Below, in pieces: positions 43,013 through 50,086 of a stretch of 64,000 nucleotides of DNA. The notes below the pieces were generated by a model. It was not told the DNA's origin and did no database searches. It worked only from the letters and a program-made list of their open reading frames with translations. The position numbers and the translations under genes are program-made. Numbering within the stretch: the stretch's first letter is position 1; every line of letters begins with the position of its first letter. Source of the stretch: Sphingomonas sp. (GTDB taxonomy: Bacteria > Pseudomonadota > Alphaproteobacteria > Sphingomonadales > Sphingomonadaceae); NCBI GenBank assembly GCA_017304655.1, contig JAFKLY010000002.1, positions 372,001-436,000 of the forward strand. Reading direction: 5' to 3'.

Positions 43013-45466
43013 TCAGAACCGCAGGTTGAGCGTCACCATGCCGGTGCGGCCAGCGGCCTGGCTGGCATAATGGGCGGTATAGGCGCGATCATAATAGAGC
43101 TTGTTGGCGACATTCTGTACATTCGCCTGAACCTGGATCGCATCGCTGATCTTGTAGGAGGCGCTCAGGTCAAAGCGCCAGTAGCCGGGCACCATGCGGC
43201 CGAAGGCGGGCGGAACGACCAGCACCCCATTCGACACGGTGCGTGCGGTGCTGTCCGCAAAGCCGCCATAGACCTTGCCGGTGTGGATGGCGCCGCCGCC
43301 GACCGTCAGGGCTGGCGTGACCATATAGTTTGTGAAGGCGGTGAAGCTGTGCTTCGGTGTGTTGGGGAAGGGCTTCCCGGTGTTCACGGACGGTCCGTAA
43401 TAATTGACGCCGCCGATGGTCGTGGTGGTGATGCCGCCATCGACGATCACCGCGTCCATGTAGGTGTAGCCGCCGAACACGCTCCACTCAGGGGTGATAT
43501 TGCCGTTGAAGCCGAACTCGACGCCGCGGATGCGGCGCTCGCCGATGAAGGCGACGACGCCGTTCTCGACCGTGGCGCGCGCATTCTTGGTTTCGGTCTG
43601 GAACAGGGCGAAGGTCAGCGCCAGGCTGTTGCCGAACAGGTTCCACTTCGTGCCGATTTCATAGGAGCGCGTGCGCTCGATCTTGAGCGCGTCCGTCAGT
43701 GCCTGGGACGTCGTGTTGAGTGCGTTGCCCTCCGCGCCCTGCGCCAGATAGGAACCGGGCGGTGTCGCCGCGCTGGATGTCGAGGCATAGATGCTGCTGT
43801 CCGGCGTGGGCTTGAAGACGATGCCGACCTGATAGTTCCAGAGATCGTCCGTGCGCGCGACCCAGCTGCGATTGGTCGTCTCCGTCGCCGCGAGACCGGG
43901 GCTGACCTGCGTCTCGTAGCGGTCGTATCGTCCGCCGAGATTGATCAGCAGGCTGTCGGTGATCGTGATGGTATCGAAGAAGGAGACGCCGATCGACTTC
44001 ACCTTGGTCAGCGTCCACGTCTTGTCCGCGCTGCGGACGATTGGCGCGAGCGTGGTCGTGGTGTCGCTGCCGTAGCTGACCCACGGATCATAGGGGTTGG
44101 GGGCCGCCACCGTCGTGCAGTTGAACCGGGCGATCATTGCCGGGGTGCAGCGCGGGCTGATCGTGGAGCCTGTCGAAATGACCGCGCCGGTTGCCGCATT
44201 GGAGACATAAGTGCCGTTCGCGGCCTCTTCCTCGGCGAATTCGAGGCTTGCGGCAAAGCTGTGCTTGAAGCCGAGCGAGACCTCGCCGAATAGGTCGGTC
44301 TGGTTGATCAGGCCTTCGGCATAGCTGTAGCGCGTATTGGTGCGGCGCCAGACGAGGCCGCCCGCCGTTGCGGCACTCGCCGCGTTCGTGCCGTAAACAT
44401 TGCCCTGCTGATCGTCCGGCTGGGTCCACACATAGCCCTGATCGCTGTGGCCATAACGCGAGGTGTTGCGGATCGTGATCCCGCTGTCGAACTGGTGCTG
44501 GAAGCGGATGGTCAGATTGTCCACCGTCCCGTCGCGGAAGTCGCGGTTCGCCAGGCCGTAATAGGCGCCTCGTGGACGATTGACCTGCGTGCCGCCAATG
44601 GTGGTGAAGCTCTCGGCCGGGCCGGTCTCGGTCACGCCGGCCGGCGCATTGGCCGCCGTGTAGAGATAAGGAATGCCCGAATCCGGCAATTCCTCGGATT
44701 CAAGATGATAATAGCCGATCGTCAGGCTGGTTGGCCCGTCGAGGCCGATCTTGAGCGATGGAGCCACGCCCCAGCGGCGCGACCAGATCGCGTCACGGCC
44801 GGCAACGTCCTGATCGTGCCACATCGCGTTCAGGCGGATGCCGACGAGATCGCTGATCGGCTGGTTGATGTCGATGGTCGCGCGCTTGTAGTCCGCCGTG
44901 CCGAGCACGCCGCTGAGCGCGACGAAAGGCTCCGCCGTCGGCATCTTGGAAACGAGATTGAGTGAGCCGCCGGCGCTGCCGCGTCCGCCCATGCTGCTGT
45001 CCGATCCCTTGACGACTTCGACCTGCTCGACGGCGAAGACTTCCCGGCTCTGCGCGCCAACGTCGCGCACGCCATCGAGATAGGTGCTGGCCTGGCTGTC
45101 GAAGCCACGGATGAACGGGCGATCGCCAAGGGGATTGCCGCCTTCGCCGGCGCCGAAGGTGATGCCGGGAACGGTGCGGAGCGCTTCGGTCAGCGAGGCG
45201 GAGCCGGTGTCGCGGATGAGTTGCGAGGGAATGACGGTCACCGAGCGTGGCGTGTCGACGAGCGGCGCCGTGAACTTGGGCGAATCCGCTTCATCCTTCT
45301 TGTAGCTCTCTTCCTCGATCACCGTATCGCTGACCACGACGCCGCCCAGCGATGGCTGATCGGAGGAGGTCTGCGCGGTCGCGGCGCCGGGCACGAAGGT
45401 TGCGCCAACATAGGACAGCGCGAGAAAGGCTTGGGCGGTGCCGGAGCGGGATCGGAAAGACGTCAT
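43013..45466 (-). CDS. TonB-dependent siderophore receptor (second paralogue)
   Basis: An 817-residue outer-membrane receptor paralogous to the previous one: the signal peptide QAFLALSYVGATFVPGAATAQ and the following GGVVVSDTVIEEE closely resemble its counterpart. The plug shows TPRSVTVIPSQLIRDTGSASLTEALRTVPGITFGAGEGG and FIRGFDSQAS, and the chain ends GMVTLNLRF. Fur-like sites lie 35 to 82 bases before the ATG. The plug is near-identical in pattern to the first receptor while the barrel loops differ, suggesting duplication and ligand divergence. Confidence 0.95.
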   Translation of the reverse strand: MTSFRSRSGTAQAFLALSYVGATFVPGAATAQTSSDQPSLGGVVVSDTVIEEESYKKDEADSPKFTAPLVDTPRSVTVIPSQLIRDTGSASLTEALRTVPGITFGAGEGGNPLGDRPFIRGFDSQASTYLDGVRDVGAQSREVFAVEQVEVVKGSDSSMGGRGSAGGSLNLVSKMPTAEPFVALSGVLGTADYKRATIDINQPISDLVGIRLNAMWHDQDVAGRDAIWSRRWGVAPSLKIGLDGPTSLTIGYYHLESEELPDSGIPYLYTAANAPAGVTETGPAESFTTIGGTQVNRPRGAYYGLANRDFRDGTVDNLTIRFQHQFDSGITIRNTSRYGHSDQGYVWTQPDDQQGNVYGTNAASAATAGGLVWRRTNTRYSYAEGLINQTDLFGEVSLGFKHSFAASLEFAEEEAANGTYVSNAATGAVISTGSTISPRCTPAMIARFNCTTVAAPNPYDPWVSYGSDTTTTLAPIVRSADKTWTLTKVKSIGVSFFDTITITDSLLINLGGRYDRYETQVSPGLAATETTNRSWVARTDDLWNYQVGIVFKPTPDSSIYASTSSAATPPGSYLAQGAEGNALNTTSQALTDALKIERTRSYEIGTKWNLFGNSLALTFALFQTETKNARATVENGVVAFIGERRIRGVEFGFNGNITPEWSVFGGYTYMDAVIVDGGITTTTIGGVNYYGPSVNTGKPFPNTPKHSFTAFTNYMVTPALTVGGGAIHTGKVYGGFADSTARTVSNGVLVVPPAFGRMVPGYWRFDLSASYKISDAIQVQANVQNVANKLYYDRAYTAHYASQAAGRTGMVTLNLRF

Positions 45467-45529
45467 CTGGGCCTCAATCTGAATCGATGGAAAGGCCGCT
45501 ATTGCGAATTGTTATCCTAATCAACAGCT

Positions 45530-45548
45530 ATTGCGATGCAGTCGCACT
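45530..45548. promoter_or_regulatory. Fur-like box upstream of the second receptor gene
   Basis: ATTGCGA-TGCAG-TCGCACT, one position short of a perfect inverted repeat. A second, half-matching ATTGCGAATTG site lies at 45501-45511, closer to the gene, suggesting two adjacent dimers. Confidence 0.6.
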
Positions 45549-45596
45549 CCTGGCTCAAGCTGTTTCCCTTTGGCCACAAATGCCAATGGCTGGCGC

Positions 45597-46385
45597 TCAG
45601 ATCCGATCGTAACCGGGCGTGTCGCCGGGGGACTGGTCCCGGTCACCGTCGCGGCCGTGGTGCCCGCGCCGTCCCCGGTCGTCTCCGCGCTGGAGGATGA
45701 AGGGAATGGTGACCATGCCCCGCACCATCACCGGCGTTCCCTCGCGCATCATCGGTGACCAGCGCCAGTCTCGCACGGCGTCGAGCGCGGCGCGATCCAG
45801 GCGGGGGAAGCCGCTCGAGCGGGCGACGGCAATGTCGGAGACGCGCCCGTCGATCGCGAGCAGGACGGAGAGGACGACCGTGCCTTCCTCGCGCGCACGG
45901 CGCGAATCGACCGGATAGCGCGGCGGCCGGGCCGAGATCATCTTGGCCGAGAGATCGCCCGCATTTTCCGGCCCGCTCGGGGCTGGCGGCGCGGCCGGTC
46001 TCGGCGGGGCAGGGGGCGTGACGGGCGAAGCCGTTGCCGGGGCCTGGACGACTGCGCGCTCCGGCATCGTGATGACTGGCGGCGGCGCGGAGACTTGCGC
46101 AACCGGAGGCGGCGGCAGGGCCGGGTCCGGCTGCTGCTCCGGCGGCGCGGGCGGCGGATCGTCGGGAAGCTCCATCAGCGTCACCACGACTGGCTGGCGC
46201 TGTTCCTTCTTCACGAACTGCGGCGACATGAATGTGAAGGCCGCGACTGTCGCCAGCCCGAGGGCGAGCGCGCCGATCGTGGCGACCGGATCCGCGCCGC
46301 GCGATCGCTTGTACACCGAGCGCACGGCAGGCGCCTGGCTGGCGGCAAGGTCCGCCCTGAAAGCTGGATCGAAATGCGCGTTCAT
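45597..46385 (-). CDS. tonB: TonB energy-transducing protein
   Basis: A 262-residue protein: cytoplasmic N-terminus, one transmembrane anchor (TIGALALGLATVAAFTFM, about 36-53), a long Pro-rich periplasmic spacer (DDPPPAPPEQQPDPALPPPP and onward) and a TonB C-terminal domain with the YPVDSRRAREEGTVVLSVLLAIDGRV and VRDWRWSP signatures. An additional Gly/Arg/Asp-rich tail follows. ATG 46385 is chosen because it gives a normal N-terminus and lies 28 bases from a Fur-like box. It drives the neighbouring siderophore receptors; the ExbB/ExbD partners are not in the window. Confidence 0.92.
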   Translation of the reverse strand: MNAHFDPAFRADLAASQAPAVRSVYKRSRGADPVATIGALALGLATVAAFTFMSPQFVKKEQRQPVVVTLMELPDDPPPAPPEQQPDPALPPPPVAQVSAPPPVITMPERAVVQAPATASPVTPPAPPRPAAPPAPSGPENAGDLSAKMISARPPRYPVDSRRAREEGTVVLSVLLAIDGRVSDIAVARSSGFPRLDRAALDAVRDWRWSPMMREGTPVMVRGMVTIPFILQRGDDRGRRGHHGRDGDRDQSPGDTPGYDRI

Positions 46386-46412
46386 TGTCACTCGCGGCGT
46401 TGATGGCCTGTA

Positions 46413-46431
46413 ATTGCGAGTCATTCGCATA
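46413..46431. promoter_or_regulatory. Fur-like box upstream of tonB
   Basis: ATTGCGA-GTCAT-TCGCATA, 28 bases before the tonB start, with the same core as the other boxes in this region. Confidence 0.65.
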
Positions 46432-46525
46432 ATAGCTTCGCCACGGCGCGTCCAGAGACTTTGGAGGTAAATAGGCCGCAATCAGGGCATTTGTGGCTCA
46501 GGTAACTGGAAATGTCGGCATCTCT

Positions 46526-46544
46526 CTTGCGAATGCTTCGCAAT
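46526..46544. promoter_or_regulatory. Fur-like box upstream of the PepSY operon
   Basis: CTTGCGA-ATGCT-TCGCAAT; the inner TTGCGAA-TGC-TTCGCAA is perfectly symmetrical. It lies 85 bases before the PepSY gene and about 95 bases from the tonB box, so the divergent genes have separate sites. Confidence 0.65.
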
Positions 46545-46628
46545 ATGGGCAAAGCGTCTCCAGGTTAAACGAACGAATCGTGCGACGGATGGCGGCACGC
46601 GCTGTCTTCAAAACGACCCGAGGATGGA

Positions 46629-47333
46629 ATGGACGGCCGGATCTTGAGCGGCGGATTGCAGGACAAGGACGCCGCCGGTGCGCGTACTGGGGCAGGCACG
46701 ACGCCTGCGCCGGTCGTCCGGAAGAACAAGGCGCGGCGGACCTGGTGGCTCAAGCAGCTACACAGCTGGCACTGGATCAGCGCGGCGATCTCGCTCGTCG
46801 GCATGATGCTGTTCGCGATCACGGGGATCACGCTCAATCATGCCGCGTCGATCAGTGCCGAACCGCGCGTGAGCCAGGGCAGCGCTACGCTGCCGGCGCC
46901 GCTGCTGGCCCAGCTCGCCCGGACCCCCGGCGAGGCCGCGCCTTTGCCTGCCGCCGTGGCGGAGCATCTGCGGGGCGTCGTCAAGCTCGACGCGCGCGGC
47001 AAGCCGGCGGAATGGTCGGACGAGGAAGTCTATGTCGCGCTTCCCGGGCCGGGCCGCGACGCATGGATCGCCATTGACCGGGCCAGCGGCGCGGTCACGT
47101 CCGAGCTGACCGATCGCGGCTGGGTGTCCTATCTCAATGATCTTCACAAGGGCCGCAACACGGGAACCGCGTGGTTCTGGTTCATCGACGTTTTCGCGGT
47201 CGCCTGCATCGTCTTCACGATCACGGGCTTGTTCCTGCTTCAGCTCCACGCGCGGCATCGGCCCTCCACCTGGCCGCTCGTCGGGCTGGGTCTGCTGGTG
47301 CCCGTCATTCTCGCCATCCTGTTCATTCACTAG
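46629..47333 (+). CDS. PepSY-associated transmembrane protein
   Basis: A 234-residue inner-membrane protein: a helix near residues 45-72 (LHSWHWISAAISLVGMMLFAITGITLNH), a periplasmic PepSY-like domain, then two C-terminal helices (WFWFIDVFAVACIVFTITGLFLL; LVGLGLLVPVILAILF). Histidines H45, H48 and H71 in or near the helices could bind haem. Similar proteins pass electrons across the membrane in ferric-siderophore reduction. It heads a four-gene operon with DUF2271, DUF4198 and ApbE, behind a Fur-like box. Confidence 0.88.
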   Translation: MDGRILSGGLQDKDAAGARTGAGTTPAPVVRKNKARRTWWLKQLHSWHWISAAISLVGMMLFAITGITLNHAASISAEPRVSQGSATLPAPLLAQLARTPGEAAPLPAAVAEHLRGVVKLDARGKPAEWSDEEVYVALPGPGRDAWIAIDRASGAVTSELTDRGWVSYLNDLHKGRNTGTAWFWFIDVFAVACIVFTITGLFLLQLHARHRPSTWPLVGLGLLVPVILAILFIH

Positions 47334-47348
47334 AGGTCTCGCCCCAGT

Positions 47349-47822
47349 ATGAAAAAGACGTCTCTTCTGATCGCCGGCCTCGCCTCCGCGCCGGCCTCAG
47401 CCGCTACGGTGAGCATCACCATCCCGCAGCTCAAGGTCGCCGAATATCATCGGCCCTATGTCGCGGCGTGGATCGAGCCTACCGGCGGCGGCGCAGCGCG
47501 CACGGTCTTTGTCTGGTACGATGTAAAAAAAGGTGGCGCCGAGCCGGGCACCAAATGGCTCTCCGATCTGCGCAGCTGGTGGCGCAAGGGCGGCCGCAGC
47601 CTCAAGATGCCGGCCGACGGCATCAGCGGTGCCACCCGTGCGCCGGGCACGCACAAGGTGGCGCTGCCCACGGACCTCAAGCCCGGCCAATATACGCTCT
47701 ATGTCGAGGCGGCCCGCGAGACCGGCGGGCGCGAGATCGTCTCGCTGCCACTCAATATTCCAGCCGCTACCGGCTCGGCCTCCGGCAAGGCCGAACTGGG
47801 CGCCATCACGCTCTCTCGCTGA
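47349..47822 (+). CDS. DUF2271 periplasmic protein with an FMN-attachment motif
   Basis: A 157-residue exported protein with a signal peptide ending near residue 19 (APASAA). The DUF2271 fold follows (VAAWIEPTGGGAARTVFVWYD; WLSDLRSWWRKGG). The motif DGISGATRAPG contains S93-G-A-T96, which fits the flavinylation consensus (S/T)GAT used by ApbE, so Thr96 is the predicted FMN-linked residue. The apbE gene is two genes downstream. It probably carries electrons between the PepSY membrane protein and an acceptor such as ferric iron. That final step is inference. Confidence 0.9.
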   Translation: MKKTSLLIAGLASAPASAATVSITIPQLKVAEYHRPYVAAWIEPTGGGAARTVFVWYDVKKGGAEPGTKWLSDLRSWWRKGGRSLKMPADGISGATRAPGTHKVALPTDLKPGQYTLYVEAARETGGREIVSLPLNIPAATGSASGKAELGAITLSR

Positions 47823-47834
47823 AAGGTGACTTCC

Positions 47835-48764
47835 ATGCGCATGAAGACTCGTCTCATCCTCGCCGCGACGCTGATCGCGGCGGCTGTGCCCGCCATGGCG
47901 CACCGCCAGTGGCTGCTTCCCTCCGGCACCATCTTCTCCGGCGCTGATCCCTGGGTGACGGTGGATGCCGCCGTTTCCAACGATCTGTTCTTCGCCGATC
48001 ATGTCGCCATGCCGCTCGGCGGCGTGAAGGTGTGGCAGCCCGATGGTCAGGAAGGCAAGATCCAGAACGGATCGACCGGCCGCTATCGCTCCACCTTCGA
48101 CGTGCAACTCAACAAGCCCGGCACCTGGCGGATCGGCACGCAGCAATCCGGCGTGATGGGCAGTTTCAAGGTCGATGGCGTCGAGTGGCGGCTGGGCGGG
48201 CGGCGTGGTCCGCCGCCGGGCGCCGGTCCGGCCGGCGGGCCGGGTGGACCCGGCGGCCCGGGCGGTGGCGCCATGAGACCGCCTGCGCCCGGTGCGCAGC
48301 CGGGCGGCCCCGGTCTGCAGGCGCGGCCGAGCGTATCCAGCGTGGACGAAATCCCGGCGAACGCCACCGATATCCAGATCACGGAGAGCTCGGGCCGCAA
48401 CGAGATTTTCGTGACCTCGGGTGAGCCGACGCCGATCGTCCCGTCCAACAAGGGGCTGGAGATGGTGCCGGTGACGCACCCGGCCGAACTGGTGCAGGGC
48501 GAGGCGGGTCGCTTCAGGTTCCTCGTCGATGGCAAGCCGGCGGCCAATCTCAAGGTCACCGTTGTGCCGGGCGGCAAGCGCTATCGCGATGCCGAGGGCG
48601 CGTTCGACGTGACGACCGGCGCGGATGGCGTCGCCAGCATCGACTGGCCGATGCCGGGCATGTTCTGGGTGAATGCCTCGCTCACGGACAATAAGCCGAG
48701 CGTCGCCAAGGCGACCCAGCGCCGCATGAGCTACACTACCACGCTTGAGGTGATGGCCCCCTGA
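47835..48764 (+). CDS. DUF4198 periplasmic protein
   Basis: About 309 residues with a signal peptide (MRMKTRLILAATLIAAAVPAMA) and the DUF4198 N-terminus AHRQWLLPSGTIFSGADPWVTVDAAVSNDLFF. A Gly/Pro-rich low-complexity linker (about residues 127-165) divides it from a C-terminal beta-rich domain with VTHPAELVQGEAGRFRFLVDGKPAANLKVTVVPGG. The ATG at 47835 follows AAAGGTG; a GTG at 47826 is possible. The His right after the signal peptide suggests a metal ligand. These proteins recur near metal-uptake and TonB genes; the exact role is unknown. Confidence 0.88.
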   Translation: MRMKTRLILAATLIAAAVPAMAHRQWLLPSGTIFSGADPWVTVDAAVSNDLFFADHVAMPLGGVKVWQPDGQEGKIQNGSTGRYRSTFDVQLNKPGTWRIGTQQSGVMGSFKVDGVEWRLGGRRGPPPGAGPAGGPGGPGGPGGGAMRPPAPGAQPGGPGLQARPSVSSVDEIPANATDIQITESSGRNEIFVTSGEPTPIVPSNKGLEMVPVTHPAELVQGEAGRFRFLVDGKPAANLKVTVVPGGKRYRDAEGAFDVTTGADGVASIDWPMPGMFWVNASLTDNKPSVAKATQRRMSYTTTLEVMAP

Positions 48765-48772
48765 CGGCCGCC

Positions 48773-49750
48773 TTGTCCGCCCGTATCGCTGTCCCGCCGA
48801 TCGAGGCCGCCGCACTGGCCGGCCTCGATCCCGGCGCCCGCATCGCCGAATTATCGGGCGAGACGATGGGCACTTACTGGCGGGTGCGGCTCGCGGCGCT
48901 GCCGGGCAGCGACCTGATGGCACTGGGCGAGGCCATTCAGGGCCGGCTGGATGGGCTGGTGGCGGAGATGAGCCACTGGGACGATACCTCGCTGCTACGC
49001 CGTTTCGATCAGGCGCCGGCTGGAAGCTGGACAGACCTGCCCGCTGATTTTGCCACGGTGATCGAGGCAGGACTCGCCATCGCCGAACGCAGTGGCGGCG
49101 CTTTCGACCCTGCGATCGGACGCCTGACCGATGCCTATGGCCTTGGGCCGCGTGCGCGCACTGATGCGCCGTCCGACGCTGAGCTGGCGGATGCGCGTGC
49201 AGTCTCTGGGTGGCAGCGTCTGGCTTATGATGAGTCTGCCCATCGCCTGCGCCAGCCCGGCGGCCTGTGGCTGGATCTGTCCGGCATCGCCAAGGGTCTT
49301 GCGGTCGATGCGGTAGCGGCGCTGCTCGCCGCGCGCGGTCTGCTGCATTGCCTCGTCGAGATCGGCGGTGAATGCGTCGGGCGCGGGATGCGTCCCGATG
49401 GCGACCCATGGTGGGTCGATCTGGAAACGCCGTCGGGGCTGCGCGCGCAGCCGATCCGCGTGGCGCTGCATCAACTCGCCATCGCGACCTCGGGCAATTA
49501 TGTGCGCGGCGACCATACGCTTGATCCACGCAGCGGGCGACGGGTCATGAATGGCGTCGCGTCGGTCAGCGTGCTGCATGCGCGGGCGATGGAAGCCGAT
49601 GCCTGGGCAAGCGCCTTGACTGTGCTGGGCCTTGAGGGTGGCGCGGCGCTGGCCGTGCGGGAAGGGCTGGCCGCCCGCATCCTGATGCAGGACGGCGCGA
49701 TGACACGCGAATGGCTCAGCCCTGCGCTGCTTGCCATGCTGGAAGAATGA
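48773..49750 (+). CDS. apbE: ApbE-type FAD:protein FMN transferase
   Basis: A 325-residue enzyme that moves FMN from FAD to a Thr of a partner protein. Conserved segments are GETMGTYWRVRL near the start, LDLSGIAKGLAVDAV, ATSGNYVRGDHTLDPRSGRRV and ASALTVLGLEGG. The start is a TTG at 48773, as no better codon exists between the DUF4198 stop and the first conserved residues. There is no clear signal peptide, unlike most exported ApbE proteins, so the true export route or start is uncertain. The DUF2271 protein is its probable substrate. Confidence 0.9.
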   Translation: MSARIAVPPIEAAALAGLDPGARIAELSGETMGTYWRVRLAALPGSDLMALGEAIQGRLDGLVAEMSHWDDTSLLRRFDQAPAGSWTDLPADFATVIEAGLAIAERSGGAFDPAIGRLTDAYGLGPRARTDAPSDAELADARAVSGWQRLAYDESAHRLRQPGGLWLDLSGIAKGLAVDAVAALLAARGLLHCLVEIGGECVGRGMRPDGDPWWVDLETPSGLRAQPIRVALHQLAIATSGNYVRGDHTLDPRSGRRVMNGVASVSVLHARAMEADAWASALTVLGLEGGAALAVREGLAARILMQDGAMTREWLSPALLAMLEE

Positions 49751-49804
49751 TCCGCCACACATATCGCTGTCCTACATCCCGTCCGCAATGGCAGTAAGAC
49801 CGCA

Positions 49805-49825
49805 CGCCTGTCCTGATGACAGGCG
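49805..49825 (+). terminator. 8-bp perfect hairpin after the ApbE operon
   Basis: CGCCTGTC / GACAGGCG with a five-base loop, 55 bases after the apbE stop. There is no T-tract; termination is possible but not certain. Confidence 0.4.
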
Positions 49826-49939
49826 AGAGGACGAGGCAAAGTGCGGCGCATTCTCATTGGGACATTGACGGGCCTGGCAGCGCACGCAGGCTGCGCGGGA
49901 CGGGCGCTGGCGACCGCCATATCCGGCTCCCCGGAGAAC

Positions 49940-49977
49940 GGAAGTGCACGCCCCCGTGCCGTGAACTTCGTGAACTT
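49940..49977 (+). repeat. Dispersed intergenic repeat, copy B
   Basis: Matches 33 of 38 positions with copy A (38420-38457). It ends in a direct duplication GTGAACTTC GTGAACTTC. The invariant central word is CGTGAACTTCG. Confidence 0.6.
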
Positions 49978-50086
49978 CCAGCAGGTCACGCGTTGTTGGA
50001 CCGGCCTCGCGCTGCGCGTGCGACCGGTCGATTGCCATCGCGAGATTCGACGCGGCCTTGCCATCTCGGCAGGCTGCTGAGCCGGT

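Larger units (their letters stand above)
49751..50086. other. Gene-free region after apbE with hairpin and dispersed repeat
   Basis: About 336 bases. It holds the shared word CTGTCCTACATCCC (49767-49780), the hairpin at 49805-49825 and the repeat copy B at 49940-49977. A GTG-started frame of 79 codons (49841-50080) begins with a signal-like stretch but runs through the repeat and has no family features, so it is not called as a gene. Confidence 0.5.

Noticed and set aside
49841..50080. A GTG-started 79-codon frame with a signal-like start after apbE
   Set aside because: It runs through the dispersed repeat, has no recognisable domain and no conserved frame in the other repeat copy.
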